Assembly (NCBI GenBank): GCA_963682025.1
Contig: OY821520.1
Span: forward strand, 183,577,036-183,641,035
Reading direction: 5' to 3'
Source: Cordilura impudica
Taxonomy: Eukaryota > Arthropoda > Insecta > Diptera > Scathophagidae
DNA length: 64,000 nt
Position 1 is the stretch's first letter. The number at the start of each line of letters is the position of its first letter. Of this stretch, positions 21,565 through 34,102 are shown one piece after another. A model generated the notes under the pieces. The model was not told the DNA's origin. It was given only the letters and a program-made list of their open reading frames with translations, and did no database searches. The translations under genes were made by a program, and so were the position numbers.

Positions 21565-22239
21565 TACAAACTTTAAATACATATGTATTTCACTGCACGT
21601 TAAGCATAAATAATTTCACAAGAATAAAATTAAACAACGTTTACAATTTTAAATAAACTATAGCACTTGTGGGTATAGTTTCATGGCATACTAGACTGGA
21701 AAAAATAATACAAAATAGTACAAAATAGTATTGGCTTTGCGTGTGTCCTATAGTTGACAAAAACTAGATTAGAAAGAAAAATAAGACAAATAAATATTAC
21801 TGATAAATTGCTGGTCATTTTTAAAATTGACAAAATTTAAAAAAAAAAAACCATTATACAGATATTTTTATTTTGTTAATAGGCCACAGAATATGATTAT
21901 TTTTATTTTGTTAATGGGCCACAGAATATGATGAGCTGGGCCGCATGCGGCCCATGGGCCGCCAGTTGGACAGCGCTGGTCTAAACCATAAAAAGAAGAA
22001 GAAAATTCAAAAAAAAATATAATGAAAAATCTTTGATATAAAAAGATAAAATTAATAAAATATAGATATTAAACAAAAAAACATGGATGATGAAAATTTA
22101 ATATTATTGATATAGGCCAATTAATTCTTCTGTTTCTCTTTCTTTGTTTATTTACAAAATGTTAGGAACATCTGATATATATATTTTTTTCTCTAACTAC
22201 ATACTACTACATTACTACTACAATACACTAAAATTATTA

Positions 22240-23110
22240 CGAGGTGGGAAATATTTTCTATATATCTGAATATAATCTTCTTTTAGCGCGATACACTTTT
22301 CCCAGCGATATTCAATATATTCGATACCTTTTAATAGTAAAAAAATTCTAGCTCGTTAAAATAGCCATCAACCGCAGACTTCTCATTTTCTTTGTTTGCA
22401 AATCTTTTACTATCGAGCAATTTTTTAAAATTTGGAAGTATCAAATAATCCGACGGAGCCAAAACTGGCGAATAAGGTGAATGAAATTGAATTTTAATTA
22501 ATGGATTTTGACCATCGCCATAGTGGATGTGTGAGTGAGTTGGTGCATTGTCTTAATGAAACAACAGTTTCATTATCGCCAAATGTGGCCTTTTTGTTTC
22601 TTAATTTCATCCCTTAAACACTGCATTAAGTTAGTATAATACTCGCCGTTGATTGTTTTTCCTATTTGAAGTTAATTAAAATTATCTCACGCGTGTACCA
22701 AAAAACAGAAACACCTTTGCTTAAGGTGGCTGTGGATCGACGTGAAATGCCTATCATTTCAGCCAGGCCACTCTTTTTAGCCGACGATCATGCAATACCA
22801 TTTGGAAGATTTTCTTAACCGTTATTGGAGAGGCGACCTCAATTGGTCGACCACTACGGTGTTCTTCTTGGCAGCTCGTACGGCTGCGTATAAATTCTGC
22901 CACCCCCCAGAGTATAATCTAGCTAGGCTTCAATATTGGTTGAACTCTTTCAAATGAAAGCATTGAATTACATAACGGTGACCAATTGCTGCCATGTTTA
23001 CAAATTCGCTGAGATCGTTTATTTTTGATGGCTCCAAGACGATTGCTAAGCAACTAGGCGCCTTGAAACTTAAAACATAAGCGTTATAATTTTGCCACTT
23101 TTCACCAACA
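22240..23110 (-). pseudogene. Decayed mariner transposase
   Basis: On the minus strand the C-terminal half reads YSPVLAPSDYLILPNFKKLL, then DSKRFANKENEKS, GYFNELEFF and YRWEKCIALKEDY, the mariner end motif. Before it stands a relic of HQDNAPTHSS (NSLTHP) and ISRRSTATLSKGV. Stops and shifts throughout. No terminal repeats identified. Confidence 0.6.
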
Positions 23111-23289
23111 TAATTTTTTTCAAACTACTGTCGTCATTTATACGTCAAGTCGGGTTTGTTCTGGGATCGTCATCGTATTAATCCAGCCTATAAATAATGA
23201 ATTTTTTCCTTCGTCTTGAAATATTAAAAAAATAAAAAAAAATTGGCTCTATTGATTTGTAAAAACAAATATTACCGAAGATATTAACA

Positions 23290-23690
23290 GCTCGAACTTC
23301 AGCATTATATTTTTCCAATCGAATCTGCACAAGTGTGCAGCCGAGCATTACCTTGATGCAAGATCACTTTTTTTTGGCTATATGGGGCTGATTTTTTTTT
23401 CTTGATTTCTTCACTTAATTGCCTCAATAATGTTGAATAATGTTCTTTATATACTGTTTTCCTATTTTTCAAGTAGTCAATACAGATAATTCCAAACATA
23501 TCGAAAAAATCGTGGCCATATATACCAACCGATTTCAATGCCACTACTTTCTTCGGTGTGATTCACCTGTTAATGTTCGCTGCTTTGACTATTGTTTCAT
23601 TTCTAGTGTATAGTGGGGAATACACGTTCCATCAACAGTTACGTATGTGCGAAGAAATTCTGCCTATCTCGTTTATCCAGTCTTGAAGGC
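23290..23690 (-). pseudogene. mariner transposase central fragment
   Basis: The minus-strand reading gives a relic of HYTPETK (YTRNETIVKAAN at about 23600), then DFFDMFGIICIDYL, KEHYSTLLRQLSEEIKKKK and KKVILHQGNARLHT. This is the mariner core with the second Asp changed to Gly (QGN for QDN). It is separate from the neighbour at 22240-23110, which has its own copy of this motif. Confidence 0.65.
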
Positions 23691-23783
23691 TGGATGTAGA
23701 TGTGCCATGGACTTCACCTAACTCATTTTAATTTCTTTTGGCATTTTGCTCTTTAAGTAGAAGTGTTGTTGCGCCCTTTACAC

Positions 23784-24955
23784 TTGCTAGAAAAGTATCC
23801 GTACATTGAACATCAAAACTGCCATACTGCGAAAAAATAAAAACAAATTAAATAAGCTAAATTATTTTTTCAAATAATTTTTAAGTTAGTTATTTTGTGC
23901 TGGAAAAAACTTTAAAAAGAAAAAAAATAAAATAAAAAAATACATTAAATATTGCTGAAGTTAGTAAACTGTGAGATACTCTTTGTGCTTTAGGACCTCT
24001 GTGAGCCGATTTGGCATCGACTTAACCAATTTTATTTTACCCCAGTCATCCGTAATTACGTTTTTTAACATTTCCTTGGATGTCATTTTATGCTGACGGT
24101 AGATCGAACAAATGCTCTATAGGAATAAGATCGGGGGATGAGAAAGGGATTCAACTGATTTTTAGTGTTGTAGAGCAGCCACAGCTTGCCGTTGTGTGCC
24201 GTTTGTCGTGGATCATTATCCTGATGGTACCAAAAATCTTTTCCAAGGCCCAGGTGTTATGAGTTTTATTTTAAATGTCCTTTTGAAATGTTTATGTATC
24301 CAATTTGATCTTTTATAGGCTAAATAAATAGGATCATACCAACCGTGTCTAAGCGTTAGCAAAAGATTTTCTTTTTTTAATGCAGAAAATGCCAAACTTT
24401 CATTCATACGATAAAACACGTTCCCAAAATTCTGGAGCCTTGTTCATATACTCATTTGCAAGGTCCATACGATTTTTTCTATTGACATTGGAAATGAATT
24501 GCTTTCTACGTGCTACACAACCATGATAGTCTGATTTTTAATATTTTGCGAACGATATCTTCATGGATGTTTTTGCGAAGGATTCTTCAAATTTATTTTG
24601 GTAAGCAGTAATTTCGAGATTCTGTTTGACTGATGCCCAAATAGTTCACATTTCGTGCTCAGTTAGTATAGGAGGTCGATCGGAACGTAGTTTTGACAAA
24701 ATTAAATTGGTAGATTTGTAGTTTTGAACGATGTACTGCATTGGTTTCTAAGCTTAGCTTTAGGATAATTTTTCTCTAATCAGCACCGATATCTCATCTA
24801 AAAATATAACTTCCAAAAGAAATATCAAATCAAAATTATACAAACAAGTTTGTCTTCTAATAAATAAAAATCGATGCAACAGACCTGTACATCATTTTGT
24901 AATACGTGAGATTCCCTTAATTGTAAATGAAAATATACGAATACTTTTGTTGCTA
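23784..24955 (-). mobile_element. Second Tc1-like element, heavily decayed
   Basis: Short inverted tips AAAAGTATCCGTACAT (left, about 23790) and ATATACGAATACTTTT (right, about 24935) bracket minus-strand relics of a Tc1 transposase: an upstream region with KNIHEDIVRKILK (about 24560), WYDPIYLAYKRSNWIHKHFK (about 24300) and SPDLIPIEHLFD (about 24110-24140). Multiple stops and frameshifts. Confidence 0.6.
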
Positions 24956-26449
24956 TACTGCTTCCTTTGCGTTGTAAACAAAAAAATTTAAGTAGAGATG
25001 TTCCGTAAGTAAAATTCCCAATGTGTCAATGGTAAAAAGTTCGGAGTTTAAAGTGCATGATTTTGACTGACTGACGTTCCATTCCATGACGAATCAGCTG
25101 CTTTATTGTTGGTTAATGGAAAATGTTTACGTTGTGTTAGTTTTTCTGTCAACGTTCCGTTCTCTTCCGCACCAATCTATTGACAACAAAATTTGGTGTA
25201 CTACGTTAAGTGACGGCTACAAAGAGCTGGTTTTCTTTACACAAATACTATCTACAATCAATACATATGTATTTTAATAAAATATTTTTTTCGATTAAGG
25301 CCAAAATAACAGTAAATGTATAAAATAAAACGTTGGATATTATTTTAATATTTTATATAACAAATTCAAAAAAGATTATTAACAGGCAAAAAGACAAAGA
25401 GCGCCATCTGGTGTTAAATACTTATTTAAAAAAAAAAAGCAGTTGATATACAGAAACTAACCAACAGATATGTGAGGATTAATCGAGCCTTCATTGACTC
25501 TCCTTCGTAGATTTTATAACAGTGCACAACAACTTTCGGATTGTTGCACAGTGCAATTAACCTTTAAGTTCTAATACGATTTTCGTTTTTGACCAGTATT
25601 TATTATTATATCTTCTGTTTTTATAGAGAGAATTAATTCTATCTGAAAATTGCATTACACTGTACAATATTTTTCGAATTGTTGAAAAGTGTAATTGGGC
25701 TTTTTTCAATTCAATTTTATTAGAACCACTTCATGTACATTTTAAATTTAAACTTGTTGTTCGCACAAGAATTTTTCTAGTTTGGCCAACTTTTGTTAAT
25801 TATTTTATTCATGTGCAAAAAAATGGCCATGTCATTTTAACTTAGGCAGCTTAATTGATTTCTAAAATAAATACGTATACTTCATATAAAAACTAAAGAA
25901 AGAAAAAAAGACAAAAAGTGCTATGAAGAAGACACACACGAGCATCAGCACGTTTTTCCCTCACAAAAACATGAACCAATTTTTTGACACTGTACTGCCA
26001 ACGGTTTTGTTAATTTTTCAAACAAACTTTTAGCAGGTGTAGATCCGATGTTACAAATCGAATCCTATTGGACTTGAAGTTAAAACATTCAAGGGAAAAT
26101 ATAATAAATAAATTAATTGTTAAGGTAAAAATTTAATTTAAAACATAACAATAATATTGAATTTGAAACTTTATGAATTAAAATGTGATAAATTATTGGA
26201 AACTTAAATACTTATTTATAAGCTTTCATATCTATGACCATATAGTTTATCTATTTGTTTCATATTAAAACTATATTAAAATTTTTCTGGACAAAGATTA
26301 CGTTTAATTTTAATATTTGCAAAATAAGTCGGCCAACGATGTCATTTATTAAGGTAAATTGTGCTCTACGGCGTATGAACAATATCTGGAATTGACGAAA
26401 AATATCAATCATCCTTTAGGATACTTAGTAGGGTGTCTGTTATTTCTTA
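24956..26449. other. Gene-free stretch
   Basis: No gene supported. TTCCCAATGTGTCAATGGTA at about 25016 recurs, diverged, at about 58642 (TTCCCAATATGTCAGTGGC), so a small dispersed repeat is present. A GAGCGCCATCTGGTG motif lies at 25398. A 63-codon frame at 25086-25277 has no family resemblance. Confidence 0.25.
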
Positions 26450-27360
26450 AAGCGGAAATATTTATTGTCTCACCCCTCCAAAAGTTGAGGCTTGATGCAA
26501 AAATGACTCTCCAAAAATTTCACGCCCCTGGGACCACGCCTTCCCGTGCCGACTTGCGTTTGAAATTTTGTGTGTTCATATGGGGAAAATATGATCTTTT
26601 TTAGATTTTACGAAAATTTCGTTCTACAGTGTAATTTTTTTCTGCAACTTGTTATATGAATCGATTTCAGTATTAAATTATCTTTTGAAAAAGCTGTATA
26701 ACTAGAAAATCGAATAAAAACTCGCCAAGAAATAGCAAATGCTCCAGACCACTTTTGTGCCAAAAAAAACTGGCTCATGAAATTTGATGGCAGTTTTTTC
26801 GAATTTAAGAAATTGATTAAAGCCATAATTTTTTTTGGTCTCTATACTTATAAGTACTCAGATATATAATATTGTTTTATTAACACGTTTTTAACCTTTT
26901 GCGCATTGAGACCGAAAATGGGAAATTTTTTTGACAAAATTTTGAAAACTCCTTCTTCAAGTTTTAAAAAATTTTCTTAAACAAAATTTAAAAAATGCAT
27001 CTGGTGCTTTAAGGTTTTGTTAAATACATTTTAAAGATTAACTGTGTGAATTTTTAGGTAAATCTCTATGCCAGAATTTTTTTTGACAAGGATTTTATTT
27101 TTGCGGATTTCGAGAAAAATTAGATTTTTGTGAAATGTTCAGTAAATGTACTATATCTCAATACTTTGTAACAAAAATTAATCAGTTCTCTACTTTTAAA
27201 TGCTATATTTATCTTAATGGCCTAGGGTTTCGGAAAAAATAATATTACCCCATTAACCCTTTTGGACTTGGGGTCACATATGACCCCAAACTAATAAAAG
27301 TGGAAGCATATTTTGTCTCGCCCCTCAAAAAGTTGAGGCTTGATGCAAAAATGATTCCCC
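26450..27360. repeat. 63-bp direct repeats about 850 bp apart
   Basis: 26450-26512 and 27297-27360 share AAGTTGAGGCTTGATGCAAA and surrounding TTTGTCTCRCCCCTC with few mismatches. The second copy follows a strong hairpin TTGGGGTCA-CATA-TGACCCCAA (about 27268-27289). The interval is AT-rich and non-coding. It could be two monomers of a repeat or short terminal repeats of an unidentified element. Confidence 0.55.
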
Positions 27361-28394
27361 GGTGTGAATGTTAATATAAATAAAAATTATGGAAAATTTA
27401 TTCTTTTTTTTTTATTCATAAATTTAAAATTTAATAAATTAAATAATTAAATAAGTCACTTCTTTAAAAAACAAAAAAAAAAAAAAAATATGCCTTTACT
27501 ATTTTGAATACTTGGTTACACACCAAGCACTTTGCTTTATTTAGCGCATTTAAACAAAATAAAAAGCTACTTTCCCATTCTTCTTCCCACATGATTGCTT
27601 TATTTTTACTACAAATGTATTTATAAAATATAAGCTTTAATAAAACAAAATAATAGTGCGTTGCTGTAAATATTATCTGTGTAGCTATTAAAAAAAAACA
27701 CGTAAGAATTTCAAAAGGCAATGTGACATAGACCCTCATTGTTCAAAAGCTTTCATAAGACTGAATGAAATTGTTGTTTACTTTTACTCTTTGGTGAGTA
27801 TTTTTGTTTTCGTTCGGCAGTATACATATAAGAAGACAATTAAAGTCGGCTCCCTGGTGCCGGTATGGCCAGCTATGATTTAAACTTGAACAATCAGGTC
27901 TCCATTTATCCGTAAAAGACTCTACTTTTTCCAAATTTAACCAAAATCACATTAAACAATTCTATATGTATAATCAAAAATTTAAACAAAAAAATAATTG
28001 ATTTATTTTCAAACTTAAATTTTTACATAAAATTACGATAAAAGAAAGAACACACTTAGGTTGATGTCTTACATTATAGTGTCCCCAACTGGTAAGTCAT
28101 ACAAAATTTGTCTTGCCGGCTGTACCGTTATAATATCTATACTACGGGCAATAAAAGTAGCTTAAATAATTATTCGATTCTGCATCAAAATATTTTAAAT
28201 TTTCGAACAGTTTTTCATTGTCAAAACATCCCTTGAAACGAAAATATCAGCAAATAAAATCAGCCATAAAATTAAAAAAAATTTTCTAAATTTCTAAGTT
28301 TTTTAAATTTTCTAAAGGATATATAAATTTTTTGCAAGAAATGTGTTAATATTTTTAGTTTTAATTAAAGTAGCAAAATTTATTTTTAAATATA
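27361..28394. other. Mostly gene-free; possible BED-finger fragment at 27480-27620 (-)
   Basis: On the minus strand WEEEWESSFLF and NKAKCLVCNQVFKIVKAY resemble the start of a hAT-type BED finger (C-x2-C followed by the KxYN region) but end in an F/A run. Nothing else is recognisable. Confidence 0.25.
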
Positions 28395-28660
28395 TTATTT
28401 AGCGATGTTTGTCTAAACAAATTTCTGTCTGCCTGTTTGTGTGTCCATATAAACCTTCTTATCAAGCTACAGGTCGTCAGTACGAATACATTTTGATAAA
28501 ATTTTATATATATAAGCGCTTTTATTGGAAAAATGATGCACGTTCCCCTTAAAAATGAATCCTATGAGATCGACTTAAATTGTTTTATATCAAATTTGGT
28601 TTATGTATGTTTATTACACCCATTAATTAATACTCGAAAAATTAACCTCATAGGAGCACA
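28395..28660 (+). repeat. GTCC-family repeat, decayed partial copy
   Basis: GTGTGTCCATATAAACCTTC, CTACAGGTCG, GATAAAATTT and ATGAGATCGACTTAAATTG follow in the same order as the middle of the full copies, strongly diverged. Confidence 0.6.
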
Positions 28661-29499
28661 CACAGAGAACAGATTCGTTGCAGTAATTGAATTTGTTGTC
28701 ACCCAAATTTTTGTAGTCCTTTGTACTATCATATTATTCTGTTGTGATTACTAAATTTTAATTTCTAAATTACCGTTTTACGTATTATGGCAACTAATTT
28801 TTAAAATAAATTAGATTGTATAAATTGCCATGGAAATGATGGAATGAAAATAAGATTTTATTTATTGTTTGTAAGTATTCAAAAACATGAATTTTTAGCG
28901 ATTCATTTTTCATTAAAAAAGTCATACATACTGAAACAGTTTTAAGTCTAATCCCAAGTTCCGTGGTCTTCACCAATAGATAACATTAATACGTATATCT
29001 ATGTTAACAATGAAGAAAAAAAAACTCACTATAACAATTCATAGGAACAATCATTAATCAATCATTTCAAAACAAAAACGAAGAATTCCGTAGTACCGTA
29101 CTATTAACAAATCTGTACTCAAAAGTACAGAAGACTATTACGTGAGCAAGAGCAACAACACTAGGTAAGTTATCACTTAAGCGAACTTATATTCTTTGCT
29201 CTGATGGCCGCCACTTCACATTGTACTGATCTCTGAAAATACCAAAGGCCCGGTTAGAAAACTATTTGTATTTGATGGAATATAATAAAAGTATATTCGC
29301 ATACATTGTGCCGAATATTTCTAAAAGAATAAATTTTATGTTGATTAAAAAAGGATACATTCATTGCTTATTTTCACAAAAATGTTCCTAAACAATGCTT
29401 TTGCGCACTACAACCAAGCGAGTGCAATAAAATGTGCAAAAGTTCAGTCCATTTGGATGTTGTTAAAATAATTGTTACAACAAACACAAACATAACAAA
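28661..29499. other. Gene-free stretch
   Basis: No gene or element. A good-looking splice donor (CACTAG|GTAAGT, about 29161) follows CAACAA-rich sequence that could be an untranslated exon, with no other support. Confidence 0.2.
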
Positions 29500-30181
29500 A
29501 ACAAGTAAGAAAATTACAGTTACTCCAGACCGACTATACGATCTCTTAGGTCCAACTAATTATATATAGAATATATGCATAAACCAAATTTGAGTGGCAT
29601 TGTTAATAATTTTTTTGCCTTCGGATATGAAAAAGTTCATATCGAATGCTGTATTTATTTTGGGACTTAATCGAAAAATTGACTGATCTTGACTATATTT
29701 GGTGAGGTCACTTATTTTTTGCAAAAACATACACAAACCAAATTTGAGAAAAATCTGTGCAATATTTTTGCTTGACCAAGAGTTGTCCAATAGAGTTTAT
29801 TTTTGGACTACTGATAAATGGATGTAATAAATATACACAAACCCAATTGACCGAGATCTATATGATAATTTGGATACTATAGCAATGTAAGTCGTTCTCA
29901 TATGGGTCATTTGTATGGGGACTAGCTCTGAAAATGAACCGATTTTCATCAATTTCAATAGCGCTTATTCTATGGCCGGGAGAAGTTTATACACTAAATT
30001 TAATCAAAATATATTTATATTTGCGACCTGTAATTTAATTAAAAGGAAAGATGGACAGACCGACATCAGAAAGTGATTCTTAGTCGATCGGTATAATAAA
30101 AGATGGGTCTAATTTTTGGTATTTACAAACATCAACACAAAGTCATTACACTCTGACCACATAGTGTTATTGGGTATAAAA
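29500..30181 (-). mobile_element. GTCC-family repeat, diverged inverted copy
   Basis: Begins ACAAGTAAGAAAATTACAGT and ends CACATAGTGTTATTGGGTAT, the reverse complement of the family ends. Internal order is conserved, with many substitutions and the GTCC run reduced to GACAGACCGACATC. Confidence 0.75.
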
Positions 30182-30243
30182 ATTACTTACCCACTGAAAT
30201 ACTCTCTTGTAATGCGCTTAATATACGAGCGTAAACTATTTTT

Positions 30244-31022
30244 ATACCTATACCACTATGTGGTTTGGGTATAATGACTTTGTGCTGCTGTTTGTAACAA
30301 CCAAAAATATTTGACCTAGACCCATCTTTAATTATACCGATCAAATCAGAATCACTTTCTGAGTTGATTTAACAATGTCCGTCCGTCCGTCCGTCCGTCC
30401 GTCTGTGTGTCCATGTAAAGCTTGTAATCAAACTGCAGGTCGGAAATATGAATGTATTTTGATGAAATTTGGTATGTAAGCTTTTATCGGCCATGGGATG
30501 AACGCTATTGAAATTGGTGAGAATAGGTCCATGTTCAGACCTAGCCCCCATACAAATTACCCATATGAAATCGACATAAATTGCCATAAGATCCAAATTG
30601 TCATATAGATCTTACTCAAATTGGGTTTGTATGCGTGCATTACACCCACTAATGAGTAGTCCAAAAATGATCCCTTTGACCCCATATAGAGCTGCTTCCC
30701 GATCTTCAGTTAAATCTATTAAAAAACAAAAATATTGCACTGATTCTCCTCAAATTTTGTTTGTACATATTTTTGCAAAATACAAGAGACTTTACCAAAC
30801 ATGATCAGGATCGGTCCATTTTTGGACCTAGTCCCTTTACAGATATAGCATCCGATATGAACTTTTTCATATCTGCAGCCAAAAAAAATAATAAAAATCG
30901 CACTCAAATTTGGTTTATGCTTATTTTCTATATCGAAGTAGTTGGACCGAAAGATAGGGTCTCTAAACCATGGTATAGGGTATCATATAGTCGGTCTAGA
31001 CCGACTATAATTTTCTTACTTG
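30244..31022 (+). mobile_element. GTCC-family repeat, copy D
   Basis: Full-length with both hairpins, and one of the longer GTCC runs (about six GTCC-type units, 30376-30402). The first block reads ATACCTATACC, a 1-base loss relative to the other copies. Confidence 0.85.
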
Positions 31023-31052
31023 TTTTTAAATAAAACTTCGAATACTATTTTT

Positions 31053-31774
31053 ATACCCTATACCACTATGTGGTTTGGGTATAATGACTTTGTGCTGCTG
31101 TTTGTAACAACCAAAAATATTTGACCTAGACCCATCTTTAATTATACCGATCGAATCAGAATCACTTTTTGAGTTGATTTAACAATGTCCGTCCGTCCGT
31201 CCGTCCGTCTGTGTGTCCATGTAAACCTTGTAATCAAACTGCAGGTCGCAAATCTGAATATATTTTGATGAAATTTGGTATGTAAGCTTTGATCGGCCAT
31301 GGGATAAACGCTATTGAAATTGGTGAGAATCGGTCCATGTTCAGACCTAGCCCCCATACAAATTACCCCTATGAAATCGACATAAATTGCAATAAGATCC
31401 AAATTGTCATATAGATATTACTCAAATTGAGTTTGTATGTGTTCATTACATCCATTAATGAGTAGTCCAAAAATGATACCTTCGGCCCCATATAGAGCTG
31501 CTTCCCGATCTTCACTTAAATCTATTAAAAAACAAAAATATTGCACTGATTCTTCTCAAATTTTGTTTGTATATATTTTTGGAAAATACAAGAGACTTTG
31601 CCAAACATGATCAAGATCGGTCCATTTTTGGACCTAGTCTCCATATAGATATAGCATCCGATATGAACTTTTTCATATCTACAACCAATAAAATTAATAA
31701 AAATCCCACTCAAATTTGGTTTTTGCTTATTTTCTGTCCAGTTAGTTGGGCCTAAGAGATAGGGTTTCTACTTG
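31053..31774 (+). mobile_element. GTCC-family repeat, copy E, terminal hairpin deleted
   Basis: Starts 31 bp after the end of copy D in the same orientation. It matches the family up to GATAGGGTTTCTA, then jumps to CTTG. The GGTATAGGGTAT and GTCGGTCTAGACCGAC block is gone, so the 3' hairpin is lost. Confidence 0.85.
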
Positions 31775-32120
31775 TTTTTCTTAAATTCTTTTTGACTACT
31801 GATTTTTTTCCAAAAATGCCAATGTAAATTAAACATTTCATTATGTTTTTTGGTATTGACGCTAGAATTTGAATCACGCATTTTCCATTCGGTTATAAAT
31901 TCCAAAATTTGTTAAAATTTTCCTTTTCTTTTGTAACAACAGACAAATAGTTCTAACTACACATTTATTTATATTATTTTAACCAACTCTAAGCTCATTT
32001 TTTCTTTAAAATGTTTTGTTACAATAGGATTTGTAATTGCAATCACCAATAGTTAGGACTGATGCAGGTTATACTGAATTTAATTTAGTTGCCTAGATTT
32101 AATCAGTCTTTTAATTTATA
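31775..32120. other. Gene-free stretch
   Basis: AT-rich with no recognised gene or element between GTCC copy E and Helitron copy 2. Confidence 0.2.
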
Positions 32121-32472
32121 CTAGCAAATTTTAGGAAATTTTATTTTTCCATTAAATAAAGACCCTAGAAGTATGCTAATCAATTATAGCCAATTTGCAA
32201 ATAAATACAAAAAAACAAAGTCATTTTTAGTACAACCACATTAACAAATTTAATAAACACACACATAGCATATGTATAATTTTATGTATGTGTTAGCAGC
32301 AACTTTAAATGCAATTTACTCAAAATAAAGGGGAAAATTTAAAAATCTGTAAATCTGCAAAACGGCTAAAAAGAAATACCTTTCAAATAATATACGTTAT
32401 GTCAAAATTGGGATAAAACGGTAGAACAAAACACCCGTCACAAGAAATCGCCTAGCCTATTAATATTATAGA
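32121..32472 (-). mobile_element. Helitron-like element, copy 2
   Basis: Same ends as the copy at 11287-11660 (TCTATAATATTAATAGG and CTAG) and the same A and T flanks. The block holding the 3' hairpin is deleted, about 26 bp shorter near the CTAG end. Confidence 0.75.
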
Positions 32473-32669
32473 TAAAGAAATTGATTGGTAAATGGGACTA
32501 ATTTTAATATTGTAGTTACTTTCACTGCAGAAGAAATATATTTAGAAGGTTGTTAATGAAAAAACTCTACAGCACGTTAAAATATTTAAGTATTTCAATA
32601 AAAAATCAAGTTTTTCTAGTTGTAATTGTTTTCTAACAAATCCTTTTAGTCTTCTCTAAAATCTAAAAA

Positions 32670-32915
32670 AAAAAACATGCAGTAGATATTTTTCAAATAT
32701 TGTTTGTAGTCGTATATATTTTTGCGAAAAATAAGTGACTTTACTTGATATGGTCCATGAATGGTTCATTTTTCGATCTAGCCCGTATATAAAAATAGCA
32801 GCCTATATATGAACTGTTTCATTTTAGCTTGAACCTAGGACCCTTTCCCTAAAGTAATGGTATGGGGTATGGAAAGTCGGTCTATACTGAGTATAATTGA
32901 GTTACATGTTTTTTC
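32670..32915 (+). repeat. GTCC-family repeat, decayed 3' part
   Basis: GTATATATTTTTGCGAAAAA, then a diverged CTTTACTTGATATGGTCC, TATGAACTGTTTCAT, GGTATGGGGTATGG and AGTCGGTCTATAC follow the order of the 3' third of the family. Confidence 0.6.
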
Positions 32916-33119
32916 ATTACTATTTTTGTTGTTCTTATTTTAATTAGAATTTCTTTTATCTGTTAAAATGTTTTAAAATGTATTGCATTTGTATATTGTT
33001 TCAAATATATTTGATTCAGAAGTTATTTTTCAATCTTGGTTTATTATATTAAAAAAATTTTGAAAATAAGATTTTTGTTTTTATATTTTTATATCATTAA
33101 AAACTAAATAACTAACGGT

Positions 33120-33430
33120 GAAAGTACTAAACCAGAGTTGTATAATCTCGACAGAGTTGGCGTTCTCAGGCTAAACTTATTTTATGATCTTTTATATTTT
33201 TTCCTAAAATGGCGGGATCGAATTAGTGGGCGTGGCACCACCCATACAAATTAATAATTCTATATTATATATCTCGAGTACTATGACAGAGACAGCTTTG
33301 TAAATTCGTCTGAAGTCATCTATTATTAATGTGAGTAGTCAGACAAGAAAATGGGTGGTATCGGACCAATGGGCGTGGCACCTCCCATATAAAATAAATA
33401 TAAAATGTCATATAACTAGTGTATTATAAA
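33120..33430. repeat. Two diverged units with GGGCGTGGCACC
   Basis: Units at about 33205-33290 and 33350-33425 each read GGYATCG-AAT/CCAAT then GGGCGTGGCACCWCCCATA and an AT-rich ATATCT/ATAACTAG tail. The spacing is about 150 bp. This looks like a short tandem of a dispersed fly repeat. Confidence 0.5.
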
Positions 33431-33549
33431 AGGGAAAAATCAAAAATCGCTACCTTACGATACCTTATGTCATGATTTTAGAGAAAGGGTGGTAGTTCCC
33501 ACTAATAGGATATAGAAACTAAGCATTAATCAGATGTGAGTAGCATTAT

Positions 33550-34102
33550 TATATGAGGACTAGGTCGAAAAATGAACCGATCAAAACCATATTTATCAAA
33601 GAACATACATAAATTAAGTTTGATAAAAATATATGCAATATATTTCTATTTAGATAGATTTAAGTGAAAATCGGGAAACAGTTCTATATGGTCCTACAGA
33701 ATTTTTTGAAGTACTTATTTGTGGGGTGTACTAAATATGCATATAGGAAACTTGATCGGTATCTTAATGCTAATATGCAATTTAAGTCAAATTCAAAGGG
33801 GTCATATGTATGGGAACCAGGTCCGAACATTCACTGACTTTTTCCAATTTAAATAGCAGTGGTCTTGTATCTGACTTATATACCAAATTTCATCAAAATA
33901 TATTTATATTTGTAGATTGTTCACAAAGTTTATATACACACACATATGGATGGATAGACAGACAGACACGCAGACGGATGGACGGACATCTTTAAATCGA
34001 TTTAGAAAGTGATTCTAAGTCGATCGGCACAATTTTTAGTAGTTACATACATCAGCACAAGCTCATAATACCCTAACTACAGGGTGGTATAGGGTATAAA
34101 AA
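33550..34102 (-). repeat. GTCC-family relative, diverged inverted copy
   Basis: Contains GAACCGATC, GGAACCAGGTCCGAACATTC, ACCAAATTTCATCAAAATAT, a degenerate GACAGACAGACACGCAGACGG run and CTACAGGGTGGTATAGGGTA at the end, in reversed family order. It is more diverged than the other copies. Confidence 0.6.

Larger units (their letters stand above)
18154..21978 (-). mobile_element. hAT transposon with nested mariner
   Basis: The tips CAGCGCTGTCCAACTTT and AGTTGGACAGCGCTG are inverted repeats, flanked by the perfect 8-bp duplication GTCTAAAC (18146-18153 and 21979-21986). Length is 3825 bp including a 1282-bp mariner (20283-21564). It encodes a BED-finger hAT transposase on the minus strand. The left flank is a long A-run, so it landed beside an older poly(A) tract. 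Confidence 0.95.

Noticed and set aside
26888..27258. TTAACC and TTAACCC considered as piggyBac ends
   Set aside because: The two tips do not match each other in inverted orientation.
33950..33990. GACAGACAGACACGCAGACGG run as an independent microsatellite
   Set aside because: It is the inverted GTCC run of a diverged repeat copy.
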